64,000 bases of DNA from Verrucomicrobiia bacterium (GTDB lineage Bacteria; Verrucomicrobiota; Verrucomicrobiia; Limisphaerales; JADLHS01): contig WYBW01000022.1 of assembly GCA_011525685.1 (NCBI GenBank), positions 248,001 to 312,000 on the forward strand. The letters run 5' to 3'. Shown piece by piece: positions 33,736-42,267 of the stretch. The stretch's first letter is position 1, and every line of letters starts with the position of its first letter. A model generated the notes under the pieces. The model was not told the origin of the DNA. It did not search any database and worked only from the letters and a program-made list of their open reading frames with translations. Position numbers and translations under genes: made by a program.

Positions 33736-34767
33736 TCACGGTTTCTTCACTTCGATCGCGACGGCTTCGGTCAGGCGGAGGACGAGCCGATCGCCAATGT
33801 TGCGTTGGCTCAGATCCACGTCACGACGAACGGTGACGGTTCTGGTGGTGCCATCCTCAAACTGGAGTGTCGCCTTGCGAGCTTCGCGATCCAGGGCCGT
33901 GACCCGGGCGGTGACTTGCACCGTCTTCGCCACGAGGCCCTCCGGTTTTGCCCCCAAGGGCGCCAAGGCCACCAGACCGGCCGCCGCGTCACTGGGCGGC
34001 TCGCTTTCGTTGGCCACAGAGACCACGAGCGCCTCGGCCAAGGTGACCTTGAGTTGGTCGTCCACCTGAATCTGATCAAAGTTGACCGCCTCCGGCCCGA
34101 CGGTAACGGTTTGCTTGATGCCGTCCGGGCCGAGCAGGGTGAGCTTGCGACTGGCCCGATCCATGGCGATCACCGTCGCGGTCAACTCGTAAGTTTGCAC
34201 CGCCGCCCCGCCGGGTTCGCCCTCTGCCGCCAGCAACGCTGCCGTGGCCTCGCCGGTCAATTTCCCTTCGATGGGTAGCAGCGGGATGGCCGAGGCCAGT
34301 TGCCGACGCAGGACCAAATCCATCCGGTTTTCCAGTTGCGCATAGCGGAGGGCCTTGGAGGCCGGCAAGGTCTTCGCCGCATTTTTGAACTGCGCGGTCC
34401 GCAGATCCGCGAGCTTGCTCTCCAAAGCGGTGTAATCCTTGAGCATCTGCGCCGCCTGCGCTTCGGAGACGTTTGGATAGGCATCGGAATATTCGAGCAC
34501 CAGTTTGACCAATTCATCGCCAAGTTTTTCGCGCTCCACCCAGTAACGCTCGTAAACGGGCAGAAACGCCGTCCGTTCCTTCGCGGTCAATTGCAGTGCT
34601 TCGGCCATCAAATCACGCCGCTCGACCGCGTAATCTTTTCGAACGTCAGTGATGAGTTCCTGGATGTCCTGCGCGACGGCCCAGCCAGCCGGCCAGAGCC
34701 AGCAGGCGGAGATCACGGCGAGCAACGTCGTGGATCGCAGCGAAAGGAATAATGGCTTCATAGTCAT
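33736..34767 (-). CDS. Exported protein: helical N-terminal domain plus two beta repeats
   Basis: 343 residues with a signal peptide ending AVAQ (~33). Residues ~35-165 are helical with regular Leu/Glu/Arg spacing, resembling Spy/CpxP-like periplasmic helical proteins (ELVKLVLEYSDAYPN, LRYAQLENRMDLVLRRQL). Residues ~190-250 and ~280-340 carry two ~58-residue repeats of the same kind as in the protein at 14188-14799 (TATVIAMDRASRKLTLLGP in one, TARVTALDREARKATLQ in the other). The gene lies 49 bases upstream of the glycyl-radical enzyme gene in transcription order and may be on the same mRNA, but its export makes a direct role less likely. Confidence 0.6.
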   Translation of the reverse strand: MTMKPLFLSLRSTTLLAVISACWLWPAGWAVAQDIQELITDVRKDYAVERRDLMAEALQLTAKERTAFLPVYERYWVEREKLGDELVKLVLEYSDAYPNVSEAQAAQMLKDYTALESKLADLRTAQFKNAAKTLPASKALRYAQLENRMDLVLRRQLASAIPLLPIEGKLTGEATAALLAAEGEPGGAAVQTYELTATVIAMDRASRKLTLLGPDGIKQTVTVGPEAVNFDQIQVDDQLKVTLAEALVVSVANESEPPSDAAAGLVALAPLGAKPEGLVAKTVQVTARVTALDREARKATLQFEDGTTRTVTVRRDVDLSQRNIGDRLVLRLTEAVAIEVKKP

Positions 34768-34802
34768 GGTGTTTCGATGGGTTTTGGTCTTGTGAAAAAT
34801 GA

Positions 34803-35432
34803 CTAGGGCGTGCGGTTGATGGTGAGCGGTTGTTGCAGGGTGAATTCCAGCAGGGTGCCCGGAGGGAGGGTCACAGCCTGCCCTTTCTTGAGGCCAGAGG
34901 CCACGGCTCCAATGGCCGCGCCGGTGGCCGCGCCCTGCCCGCCGTCGGCAATCGCCCCAATGGCCGCTCCCGCCGCCGCGCCCCGGGCAGTCTTGCGCCC
35001 GGATTTGTCACCCGTCTGGCTGTAACCACCAGTCATCATGGGCACGAGGCTCGAGCCAATCGCGATTTCACTCAGGCGCAGTTCCAGCCCGCTCTGGCCG
35101 GCGAAGCGCCCGGCTTGTTTCGCGCCTTCGACCCGCCCATATAGCTTCGTGCCCGCCCGGGCAACCACCTTGCCGTTGACGGCGAGGTCGGTCTCCAAAG
35201 TGGTCGTGAAGCGTTTGCCCTGCGGATCCTTGGAGCTTACGGGATCCACCGTCCGCACCAGCAACGACGTGCCGGCGTTGACGGTGACCGTGCCGGCGGT
35301 TGGCGCGGGCGCGGCGGCGGCCGGTTGGGATTGCTGCGCAATGCCCTGTCCCAGCCCGCCAACCAGGCAGAGGCTGGTCGCAATGCCAAGTTTTAGCAGT
35401 GTCATACCAATCGAAGGTGGGTTCGTTTTCAT
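34803..35432 (-). CDS. Exported glycine-zipper protein
   Basis: 209 residues. The ATG at 35432 starts a signal peptide ending IAQQ. The mature protein has an Ala/Pro linker, a beta-rich region (TSLLVRTVDPVSSKD, TTTLETDLAVNGKVVA) resembling TrbI/VirB10-like or ornithine-type surface domains, and two glycine-zipper segments (~150-185: AAAGAAIGAIADGG and ATGAAIGAVASG). Glycine zippers insert into or pack against membranes, so an outer-membrane or peptidoglycan-associated role is plausible (inference). It ends 35 bases before the next exported gene, so the two are probably co-transcribed. Confidence 0.6.
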   Translation of the reverse strand: MKTNPPSIGMTLLKLGIATSLCLVGGLGQGIAQQSQPAAAAPAPTAGTVTVNAGTSLLVRTVDPVSSKDPQGKRFTTTLETDLAVNGKVVARAGTKLYGRVEGAKQAGRFAGQSGLELRLSEIAIGSSLVPMMTGGYSQTGDKSGRKTARGAAAGAAIGAIADGGQGAATGAAIGAVASGLKKGQAVTLPPGTLLEFTLQQPLTINRTP

Positions 35433-35623
35433 GTTCAAGTTTCCTTTCGGTGGTGGGTTGCGACTTCCATCGCCGCCAACAATGTGTCGCAATCCACGGG
35501 TTTTTTGAGATATGCAACCGCGACTTGGCTCGCGCTCCCGCGCGAACAGGGGCAGGAACAAGGCCGAGCCTGACGCGAGGCGGAGCAACCTTGAAGACTT
35601 TTCCAGTTTCATCCCGGTCAAGG

Positions 35624-36046
35624 TCATAACACGTGAGTTTGCAGTTGCGGTTCGGGCATGGCGTGGGGATCGTCGCCGCCGCGCACCGCCTCGGTCACGG
35701 CGGAGAGCAACGTGTGTTCATCCAGCGGCTTGTTGAGAAAGGCGGCGGCGCCGGCGGCGCGCGCCTGCGCCTCGACGCCCGGTTGGTCGTGCCCCGTGAT
35801 GACAATGGTCGGCACGCGCACGCCGGACGCTCCCAACTGCTGGAGCACTTCCAATCCGGACAACCCCGGCATGTGGAGATCCAGCACGAGGCAATCCGCC
35901 GGATGTCGCTTCAGTGCCGTCACGACTTCCCCGCCGTCGGCAAACGATTCCACCTCCATTCCAGCGGAACGAAACAGCCGCCGCAGCGCCTTGCGCACGG
36001 CTGGCTCGTCGTCCACAACGACGATCGTGAGCCTGGGTTTTATCAC
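35624..36046 (-). CDS. Stand-alone response-regulator receiver domain
   Basis: 140 residues, a single REC domain starting at a GTG (36046). Phospho-acceptor Asp 56 lies in LVLDLHMPG. The acidic pair is VDDE at 11-14, and the conserved Lys is at 106 (NKP). No output domain follows; the last ~20 residues are a polar tail. It is closely related to the receiver of the FixJ-like regulator at 36233-36892, and both lie downstream of one sensor kinase, so both may be phosphorylated by that kinase, with this one acting as a phosphate sink or as a protein-interaction output (inference). Confidence 0.88.
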   Translation of the reverse strand: MIKPRLTIVVVDDEPAVRKALRRLFRSAGMEVESFADGGEVVTALKRHPADCLVLDLHMPGLSGLEVLQQLGASGVRVPTIVITGHDQPGVEAQARAAGAAAFLNKPLDEHTLLSAVTEAVRGGDDPHAMPEPQLQTHVL

Positions 36047-36080
36047 GCGAGGATTTTTACCCAGCGCCGGGACGGTTGCC

Positions 36081-36100
36081 TATTGGACCTTGGGCCAATA
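36081..36100. promoter_or_regulatory. 20-bp near-palindrome upstream of the single-domain regulator
   Basis: The sequence TATTGGACCTTGGGCCAATA is an inverted repeat with matching TATTGG/CCAATA arms, located 35 bases before the GTG start of the receiver-domain gene. The position and symmetry fit an operator for a dimeric regulator such as the adjacent LuxR/FixJ-type protein. A weak terminator is less likely because there is no T-tract. Functional assignment is inference. Confidence 0.3.
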
Positions 36101-36120
36101 CGCGTGCAGAGGGTTCGTCT

Positions 36121-36229
36121 GTTTAGACTGCGCCGGCAGAGCTTGCCCCGTGGGATAATGACAAGGCCCTCCGCCACCGAAGAGCGCGACGCATATCCCA
36201 CGGGGCAAGCTTACCACCGCCGTCCAAAC
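36121..36229. repeat. ~37-bp imperfect inverted repeat, REP/MITE-like
   Basis: Two arms face each other across ~36 bases: 36121-36157 and 36194-36229. An 18-bp core AGCTTGCCCCGTGGGATA is a perfect match with its complement; the outer parts (GTTTAGACTGCGCC versus GTTTGGACGGCGGT) match with a few changes. The element lies in the 186-base gap between the two response-regulator genes. The size and symmetry suggest a dispersed REP-like or miniature mobile element rather than a simple terminator. No transposase-like gene or target duplication is visible in this window. Confidence 0.55.
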
Positions 36230-36232
36230 AGG

Positions 36233-36892
36233 TCAGCTCGCGGGTGGATGCACCCCTGGATTGGCGGCAGCGGTCACTCCGGTAATCCCGGCCCGCTCGG
36301 CCAGGCGCACCAGCTCGGCCAGTGATTGCACGCCCATTTTTTCCATCACGCGCGCGCGATGGACCTTGACGGTCTTTTCCACGGTGCCGAGATCGGCGGC
36401 GATTTGTTTGTTGAGCTGGCCGGAAACGACGTGTTCGAACACTTCCCGTTCGCGCGGCGTGAGGGTGGCGAGTCGTTGCTGAACCGCGGCGGCTTCCGCG
36501 CGTTTCAATCGCGCCTCGCCTCCGCGCCGGAACGCCTCATGGATCGCGGCCAGCAGGCGGTCGTCGCTCACCGGCTTGGTGAGGAAATCCACCGCGCCGG
36601 CTTTCATCGCGCGCACGCTGGCCGGGATGTCGCCATGACCGGTCAGGAAAATGACCGGTAGCGGGTCTTGCGATTGCGCCAGCCATTGCTGCAATTCCAG
36701 TCCGCCGAATTCCGGCATGGACAGGTCGAGCACGAGACAGCCCGGCGCGTCCGCCCGATGTTGCGCGATGAACTCCCGGGCGGAATTGCAGGCCGTGACC
36801 GCAAAGCCCGCCGACCGCAACAAACGCGAAAGCGCCTTGAGCACCGCCGGCTCGTCGTCCACCAGGTAAATCCGGGCCGCCGCCAAACTCAT
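36233..36892 (-). CDS. FixJ/LuxR-type two-component response regulator
   Basis: 219 residues: REC domain (~5-120) with Asp 56 and Lys 106 (LTKP) in the usual places, then a LuxR-type helix-turn-helix (~140-205) with the GerE signature TLTPREREVFEHVVSG and NKQIAADLGTVEKTVKVHRARVM in pieces. It binds DNA when phosphorylated by its kinase. The ATG at 36892 overlaps the last bases of the kinase gene (36889), so the two are translationally coupled. Targets are not evident; the 20-bp near-palindrome at 36081 is one candidate operator. Confidence 0.93.
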   Translation of the reverse strand: MSLAAARIYLVDDEPAVLKALSRLLRSAGFAVTACNSAREFIAQHRADAPGCLVLDLSMPEFGGLELQQWLAQSQDPLPVIFLTGHGDIPASVRAMKAGAVDFLTKPVSDDRLLAAIHEAFRRGGEARLKRAEAAAVQQRLATLTPREREVFEHVVSGQLNKQIAADLGTVEKTVKVHRARVMEKMGVQSLAELVRLAERAGITGVTAAANPGVHPPAS

Positions 36893-38760
36893 GCCTTGGC
36901 CTCCTGGTGGATGGGAATCGTGAAATGAAACAACGCGCCCGGCCCGTCGGGCTTTTCCGTCCAAAGCCGCCCGCCGTGCGACGCGACCAGTGACCGGCAA
37001 ATCGCCAGCCCCATGCCGATGCCGGTGGCTTTCGTGGAATAGAACGGCTCGAAGATTCTCGCGGCGTCCCCGTCCGGAATGCCCGGGCCGCAGTCGGACA
37101 CCGAGACGCGCGCGTGTCCCTCCCCGTCGCGGACGGTTTCGATGGCCACGCGCCGCGCCGGGGCGTCCTGCCTGGCCATCGCGTCGCAACTGTTGACGAT
37201 CAGGTTTATCAACACCTGCTGGATTTGAATGCGATCGCCCCGCACCAGCGGCAGGCGGGGCGATAATTGAACCGCGACGGTCACGTGGCGGGTGACCAGA
37301 TCGCTCCGCATGATGGCGAGCACTTCCTGGATCGTCTGGTTGAGGTCCAACGGCTCAAATTTCGCCTGCCCCTTCTTCAGCATCGTCCTCATGCGCTGGA
37401 TGATTTCGCCGGCGCGCCGGTCTTCCTCCACGATGTCCTTCAGGATGTCGCGCACCTCGTCGAGGTCCGGATTATCGCCGGCCATAAACCGCCGGGCGGC
37501 CTGCGCGTTGCTCAGAATGGCCGTCAACGGCTGGTTCAACTCGTGCGCCAGCGAGCCGGAAAGTTCCCCGAGCGTGGACACGCGGGTGACGTGGGCCAGC
37601 TCCGCGGCGTGGCGGCGCGACTCCTCTTCCAGCCGCCGGCGTTTGATCAAATTGGCCACCAGGCCGAAGATCAGCAGCGCCTCGGCGAGAACCAGCGAAA
37701 CGATTGCGATGATACGCCACTTGTACTGTTCCCAGGTCGTCGGCTCGCGGAACAGCACCTGGCTGCCGGGCGGCAACCGGTCGGCACTGATGTTCCAACG
37801 GCGCAACTCCCGCCAGTCGTACTGCGGGCTCTCTGCCCCGAGGACCTGGGGTGGGAAATTCGACGCCGGCTCGCCCTGCAGGGTGCGGACCGCCACGCGG
37901 GCAGCTTCCACGCCTTGACGTTCCACCCGGTGAAGCCGCCCGCCCAGGATTCCGAAACCCAACTGATGGTAAAAGGCGCCGTTGATGGGCGCGTTCGCAA
38001 CCGTGCGGATTCGTTTCAATGCCTCGTCCGCATTGTGGGTCACGCCACTCGCGTCCCGGATCAACAACGCGAAAAAAACAAAGGAACGCGGCGGCAGGGT
38101 GGAGACACGCGCCAGCATCTGGTCAAACGACAGGTCGTTGAGCCAGGTGAAGTTCACACGGTTGGTGAACGGCAGCCACTCATGTTGTATTGCAGCAGTC
38201 CAATACTGTTCGAATTGGGACGCGCCAATGACGACCGTGATATTCGTCGTGGCCGGCGCCACCTGGAGGATGTCCTCCACCAGAGCGGGAAGGTTCAAGG
38301 CGCCACCGACGAACGCGGCGTTTTGTTGCAGCGCGTCGGGCGGCAGCCGCCGTGGGTCCATGCCGGAGTAAATGATGGGCGTCACCCTTGGAAAGAGGCG
38401 ATCCCGATGTTGCGCCACAAAAACGCCCGCAGGCGAGCTCATCGTCACCACCAGGTCCGGCTGCCACTTGGCCTGGCGTTTGCGCATCAACTCGATGAGC
38501 GCCTCCTCCATGTCCAGCGTCGCGTAACGCGCCACGTCGAGCGAAACTTCATCGAGATCAATCCGTTCGCCCATTTTTGTAGTCAACTCCGATTCAAACG
38601 CCGTCGAGTGGATGGTGAACGGCGGGGCGGCGTTCGCGAAGGAATGAACCACCAGCACGCGCTTCGCCTCGGGGGCCGCGCCGGCGAAGCTTGTCAGCCC
38701 AACAAGCAGCAGGCCCGGCACGCCGAGACGCCAGCATGATCTGAATACGAGCTGAGTCAT
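36889..38760 (-). CDS. Sensor histidine kinase with periplasmic ABC-substrate-binding-like sensor
   Basis: 623 residues. A signal peptide (~1-29) precedes a periplasmic domain of ~310 residues that resembles ABC_sub_bind proteins (KRVLVVHSFANAAPPF, TPIIYSGMDPRRLPPDALQQ, TNITVVIGASQFEQ). A membrane segment (~349-371) follows. HisKA has its phospho-His at 406 (AHELNQP), then the ATPase domain with N box, SDCGPGIP (G1) and TGIGMGLAI (G2). The periplasmic domain presumably binds a small ligand and controls the FixJ-like regulator, whose gene overlaps by four bases. A TTGAAA box lies ~30 bases upstream of the ATG. Confidence 0.93.
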   Translation of the reverse strand: MTQLVFRSCWRLGVPGLLLVGLTSFAGAAPEAKRVLVVHSFANAAPPFTIHSTAFESELTTKMGERIDLDEVSLDVARYATLDMEEALIELMRKRQAKWQPDLVVTMSSPAGVFVAQHRDRLFPRVTPIIYSGMDPRRLPPDALQQNAAFVGGALNLPALVEDILQVAPATTNITVVIGASQFEQYWTAAIQHEWLPFTNRVNFTWLNDLSFDQMLARVSTLPPRSFVFFALLIRDASGVTHNADEALKRIRTVANAPINGAFYHQLGFGILGGRLHRVERQGVEAARVAVRTLQGEPASNFPPQVLGAESPQYDWRELRRWNISADRLPPGSQVLFREPTTWEQYKWRIIAIVSLVLAEALLIFGLVANLIKRRRLEEESRRHAAELAHVTRVSTLGELSGSLAHELNQPLTAILSNAQAARRFMAGDNPDLDEVRDILKDIVEEDRRAGEIIQRMRTMLKKGQAKFEPLDLNQTIQEVLAIMRSDLVTRHVTVAVQLSPRLPLVRGDRIQIQQVLINLIVNSCDAMARQDAPARRVAIETVRDGEGHARVSVSDCGPGIPDGDAARIFEPFYSTKATGIGMGLAICRSLVASHGGRLWTEKPDGPGALFHFTIPIHQEAKA

Positions 38761-38852
38761 GGTCCAGGCCGTATGTTGCCCGAACGCGGGCGTGTTTCAA
38801 GCAGGGGGATGAAGGTCATTTCCACCCACCTGGAGATTGAAGCATCTTCGTC

Positions 38853-39677
38853 CTACCGGAAGGAGTACGTCATTACGAAATTCACCTGAAAATCCTTGTT
38901 GCGGTTGTTGAAGGGTTTCTTGATTGAAGCGGTGAGGCTGATCGGCACTTTTTGAAATGCCTTGGAAACATACAGCTTGCCGGACTGCGTCACGTAGTTG
39001 TCGTCCTCGAAATCAATCTTGGCCTCGTAACGCGCGGTCACCGACCACTTGTGCGGCAGAATGAACGTCGCGGGAGCGTACAGTTCCAGGTAATGCTGGC
39101 GACTGGCCCCGCTCTGCTCCGCCACGGAGTGGTTGTATTCGAAGGTCGGGGTGAGCGTCAGCCAGCGCGTCGCGTCCCAGGCCAGCGTGCCGAATTCCTG
39201 CAATTTCCAGACATCGTCGCCCAGGCCATCCTCGGCGGTGGGCATGCGCAATTCCAGACCGCCGCCCGCCCGCACCGTTTCGCTGAACCGATAAGCCCCG
39301 CCGGTCGCCACCTTGATGTCGCCGAAGCCGTTGTCATCCGAATCGCCGGGATCGTCGCCGGCGAAATGCCACTCATAAGGCAGTTTGAGCCGCACCGCCC
39401 AGTCCGCGTTGTCGGTCAACCGCCACGCCCAAAGTCCGCCCAGCGTCTCCTCCAGGTTGTCGCTGCCGTCGCGGTAGCTGTTCCACTCGGTTTCGAGCCA
39501 GACGCGACGCTTGAGCATCGTGGGGTCGGATTCAGATTTGAGTCGCTCGCTGGCGATCTGCTCGCCGGATACGACCCTCTCCCCAGTGGCCTCGCCAGCC
39601 CACAAATCCGCCGCAGCGGTCACGAAAACCAGGAGGATTGCGAGCTTTCTGAACCAGTTGTCAGCCGTGATGTTCAC
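38853..39677 (-). CDS. Exported beta-barrel-like protein (transporter/porin-like)
   Basis: 274 residues with start GTG at 39677 set by a strong Shine-Dalgarno. The signal peptide ends at LWAGE (~28). The mature part shows repeating amphipathic strands rich in Trp and Tyr (WLETEWNSYRDG, WAWRLTDNADWAVRLKLP and others) and ends SFR after VNFVMTYSF, typical of outer-membrane barrels. It resembles the transporter/MetA-pathway-of-phenol-type porin group by general layout, but no family motif stands out. The gene follows glycogen phosphorylase with one base between, so it is translated from the same mRNA. Confidence 0.6.
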   Translation of the reverse strand: MNITADNWFRKLAILLVFVTAAADLWAGEATGERVVSGEQIASERLKSESDPTMLKRRVWLETEWNSYRDGSDNLEETLGGLWAWRLTDNADWAVRLKLPYEWHFAGDDPGDSDDNGFGDIKVATGGAYRFSETVRAGGGLELRMPTAEDGLGDDVWKLQEFGTLAWDATRWLTLTPTFEYNHSVAEQSGASRQHYLELYAPATFILPHKWSVTARYEAKIDFEDDNYVTQSGKLYVSKAFQKVPISLTASIKKPFNNRNKDFQVNFVMTYSFR

Positions 39678-39678
39678 G

Positions 39679-42171
39679 TTAAACAACCTCCTCCAACAGA
39701 CACGGTTCGACGCGCCAGATTTCTTTCGCGTATTCGGCGATGGTGCGGTCGCTGGAGAACCTGCCGGAAGCCGCGATGTTCAGGATGGCCTTGCGCGACC
39801 AGGCTTCCTGGTCCTGGTAGAGTTCGCCCAACCGTCCGTGCGCTTCGCTGTAACTCATGAGGTCGGCCAGGTGCAGGTAGTGGTCGCCCTTGCCCAGCAG
39901 CGTGTCGAGAATCGGCGCGAACACATCGGGCTCATCCTTGCTGAAATGATTGCCAGCGATGAGATCCAACGCGGCATGGGTTTCCGGCTCGTGGTCAAAA
40001 TGCCACACCGGACTGTATGAGCCACGGCTCTGGGCGACTTGTTCCGCGCGCAAGCCGAACATGAAGAAGTTCTCCTCGCCCGCCGCCTCGGCCATTTCAA
40101 TGGTTGCGCCATCGCGGGTGCTGATGGTAAGTGCGCCGTTCATCATGAACTTCATGTTGCTGGTGCCGCTGGCTTCGTAACCCGCGGTGGAGATTTGTTC
40201 CGACACATCACTGGCGGGAATCAGCCGCTCGGCGACCGAGACGCGATAGTCCGGCACGAACACCACCTTGAGGCGGCCCGCCACCGTGGGATCACCATCA
40301 ATCGTCGCCCCGAGGTTGTTGATGAACTTGATGACGAGTTTGGCAAAGACGTACGCGGGCGCGGCCTTGCCCGCAAAGAAGAACGTGCGCGGCGGAACGT
40401 TCAGCTTTGAGTTCTCACGCAGGCGATTGTAGAGCACCACGATGTGCAGCGCGTTCAGAAGCTGTCGCTTGTACTCGTGGATGCGCTTGATCTGGGTATC
40501 GAAGATCGTGTCGGGGTCAACGATCTGTCCGGTCGCAGACTTGAGCCAGTCGGCAAAACGAGTTTTTGCCTCGCGCTTGGCTTTGCGGATGGCCGCGCGA
40601 AACGCCTCGTCCTCGGCAAGCGGCTTAAGCTGCTTGAGTTGGTCCAGGTCGGCAATCCAACCGTCGCCGATGGCGTCCGTGATGACTTTGGCCAGCGGTG
40701 GATTCGCCAGCAGCAGGAAGCGCCGTTGGGTCACGCCGTTGGTTTTGTTGTTGAACCGTTCCGGGAACAACTCGGCGAAGTCCGGCACCACCGTCTTCTT
40801 CAACAAGTCAGTGTGAATCGTCGCGACGCCGTTGGTGCTGTGCGAGCCGACGATGGCCAGGTGCGCCATGCGGACCTTCTTCGTCTCGCCTTCCTCGATC
40901 AGGCTCACCCGCGCGACGAAGGCATCGTCGCCGGGATACTTCGCCCGCACATCGTCCAGGAAGCGGCGGTTGATTTCATAAATGATCTCAAGCTGGCGCG
41001 GCAACATGGCCTCGAACCACGGCAAGGGCCACTTTTCAAGCGCCTCGGGCAATAGCGTGTGGTTCGTGTAGCCGAGCGTGCGCCGGGTAAGATTCCATGC
41101 GTCGTCCCAATCCAGCTTCGCATCGTCGAGCAAAACACGCATGAGTTCCGGCACGGCCAGGGTGGGATGGGTGTCGTTGAGTTGCATCGCCACCTTGTCG
41201 GGGAGCGAGGACCAGTCGTTGCCGGCGGCGCGGAAGCGGCGCAGAGCATCCGCAATCGTGCAGACCACCAGGAAGTATTGTTGGAGCAGGCGCAGTCCCT
41301 TGCCCTGCGTGGTCGAGTCGTCAGGATAAAGCACGCGCGTGAGCGTCTCCGCCGTGAGGGTTTCGGCCAGCGCGCCCACGGAATCCCCGCTGCTGAACTG
41401 TTGGAAGTCAAAATAATCCGGCGTGCCAGCGGCCCAGAGACGCAGCGTGTTGATGGTCTTGCCGCCGTAACCAACAACCGGGCGATCATACGGAATGCCG
41501 TAAAGGGTCGAGGGCCGACCGTGCGCCACGCACAGCGCGCCGCCGCGAATGTCAAACGAGCAACCCAGCTTCACCTCAACCGCTTCGTTGGGCCGCGCGA
41601 CTTCCCACGGATCAGGCCGGGCGAGCCAATGATCGGGTTGCTCGCGCTGCCAGCCTTCGCGGATGCTTTGCTGGAAGATGCCGTATTCGTAGCGCAACCC
41701 GCAGTCCATGCCGGGAATGCCGAGCGTGGCCATCGAATCCAGAAAGCAGGCGGCAAGCCGGCCCAGCCCGCCATTGCCCAGCCCGGCGTCCGGTTCTTGT
41801 TCGATGATTTCGAGCGGATCAATCTTGTGCCGTTTGCAGAAATGGCTCAGCACCGGGTCGAGCATCAGATTGGTGATGTTATTCGCCAGCGCGCGGCCCA
41901 CGAGGAATTCCAGCGAAAGGTAATAGACCCGTTTGGCGTTGCGCTCCTGATACGTCTGCTCGGTCTTGAGCCAGCGCTGCGAAAGCACATCGCGGACGGA
42001 GCGCGCGATGGCCTCGAACTTGTCGCGCGCCGTGGCGCTCCCGACTGGGATGACCTGGTCAAAGGCGAGGTGGCGCTCGTAGAGGGCATTTTCGCCGCCC
42101 GTGAACTTCACCGGGCCACCGTTGTCACGAGCGAGCAGGTTCTCCCTTGTGGTTGACGTGGTGGGTGACAT
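39679..42171 (-). CDS. glgP: Glycogen phosphorylase
   Basis: 830 residues, the usual length for the family. The C-terminal PLP site is EASGTSNMKFMMNGALTIS with Lys 674 (canonical GTGNMK, here GTSNMK). Upstream are NDTHPTLAVPELMR, GLGNGGLGRLAACF near residues 130-145 and the FNNKTNGVTQRR block. The enzyme releases glucose 1-phosphate from glycogen using orthophosphate in the cytoplasm. Pyruvate kinase, D-lactate dehydrogenase and PFK genes lie upstream in the same orientation, so this block would turn stored glycogen into lactate. The AMP/oligosaccharide sites were not checked. Confidence 0.97.
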   Translation of the reverse strand: MSPTTSTTRENLLARDNGGPVKFTGGENALYERHLAFDQVIPVGSATARDKFEAIARSVRDVLSQRWLKTEQTYQERNAKRVYYLSLEFLVGRALANNITNLMLDPVLSHFCKRHKIDPLEIIEQEPDAGLGNGGLGRLAACFLDSMATLGIPGMDCGLRYEYGIFQQSIREGWQREQPDHWLARPDPWEVARPNEAVEVKLGCSFDIRGGALCVAHGRPSTLYGIPYDRPVVGYGGKTINTLRLWAAGTPDYFDFQQFSSGDSVGALAETLTAETLTRVLYPDDSTTQGKGLRLLQQYFLVVCTIADALRRFRAAGNDWSSLPDKVAMQLNDTHPTLAVPELMRVLLDDAKLDWDDAWNLTRRTLGYTNHTLLPEALEKWPLPWFEAMLPRQLEIIYEINRRFLDDVRAKYPGDDAFVARVSLIEEGETKKVRMAHLAIVGSHSTNGVATIHTDLLKKTVVPDFAELFPERFNNKTNGVTQRRFLLLANPPLAKVITDAIGDGWIADLDQLKQLKPLAEDEAFRAAIRKAKREAKTRFADWLKSATGQIVDPDTIFDTQIKRIHEYKRQLLNALHIVVLYNRLRENSKLNVPPRTFFFAGKAAPAYVFAKLVIKFINNLGATIDGDPTVAGRLKVVFVPDYRVSVAERLIPASDVSEQISTAGYEASGTSNMKFMMNGALTISTRDGATIEMAEAAGEENFFMFGLRAEQVAQSRGSYSPVWHFDHEPETHAALDLIAGNHFSKDEPDVFAPILDTLLGKGDHYLHLADLMSYSEAHGRLGELYQDQEAWSRKAILNIAASGRFSSDRTIAEYAKEIWRVEPCLLEEVV
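39687..39694 (-). promoter_or_regulatory. Shine-Dalgarno GGAGGAGG that fixes the next start
   Basis: On the minus strand GGAGGAGG lies nine bases before the GTG at 39677. A TTG at 39686 in the same frame directly abuts this motif and is too close to be used. The motif lies inside the last codons of glycogen phosphorylase, coupling the two genes. Confidence 0.7.
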
Positions 42172-42267
42172 GGCTAGTTACTTTCTCCTGAACGGCTTTT
42201 CCCGCGAGCACGATGTTCTCGGTGCCTTCGACAAACATTCGCATGCGGGTTCATCGCGAGCGGCGTA

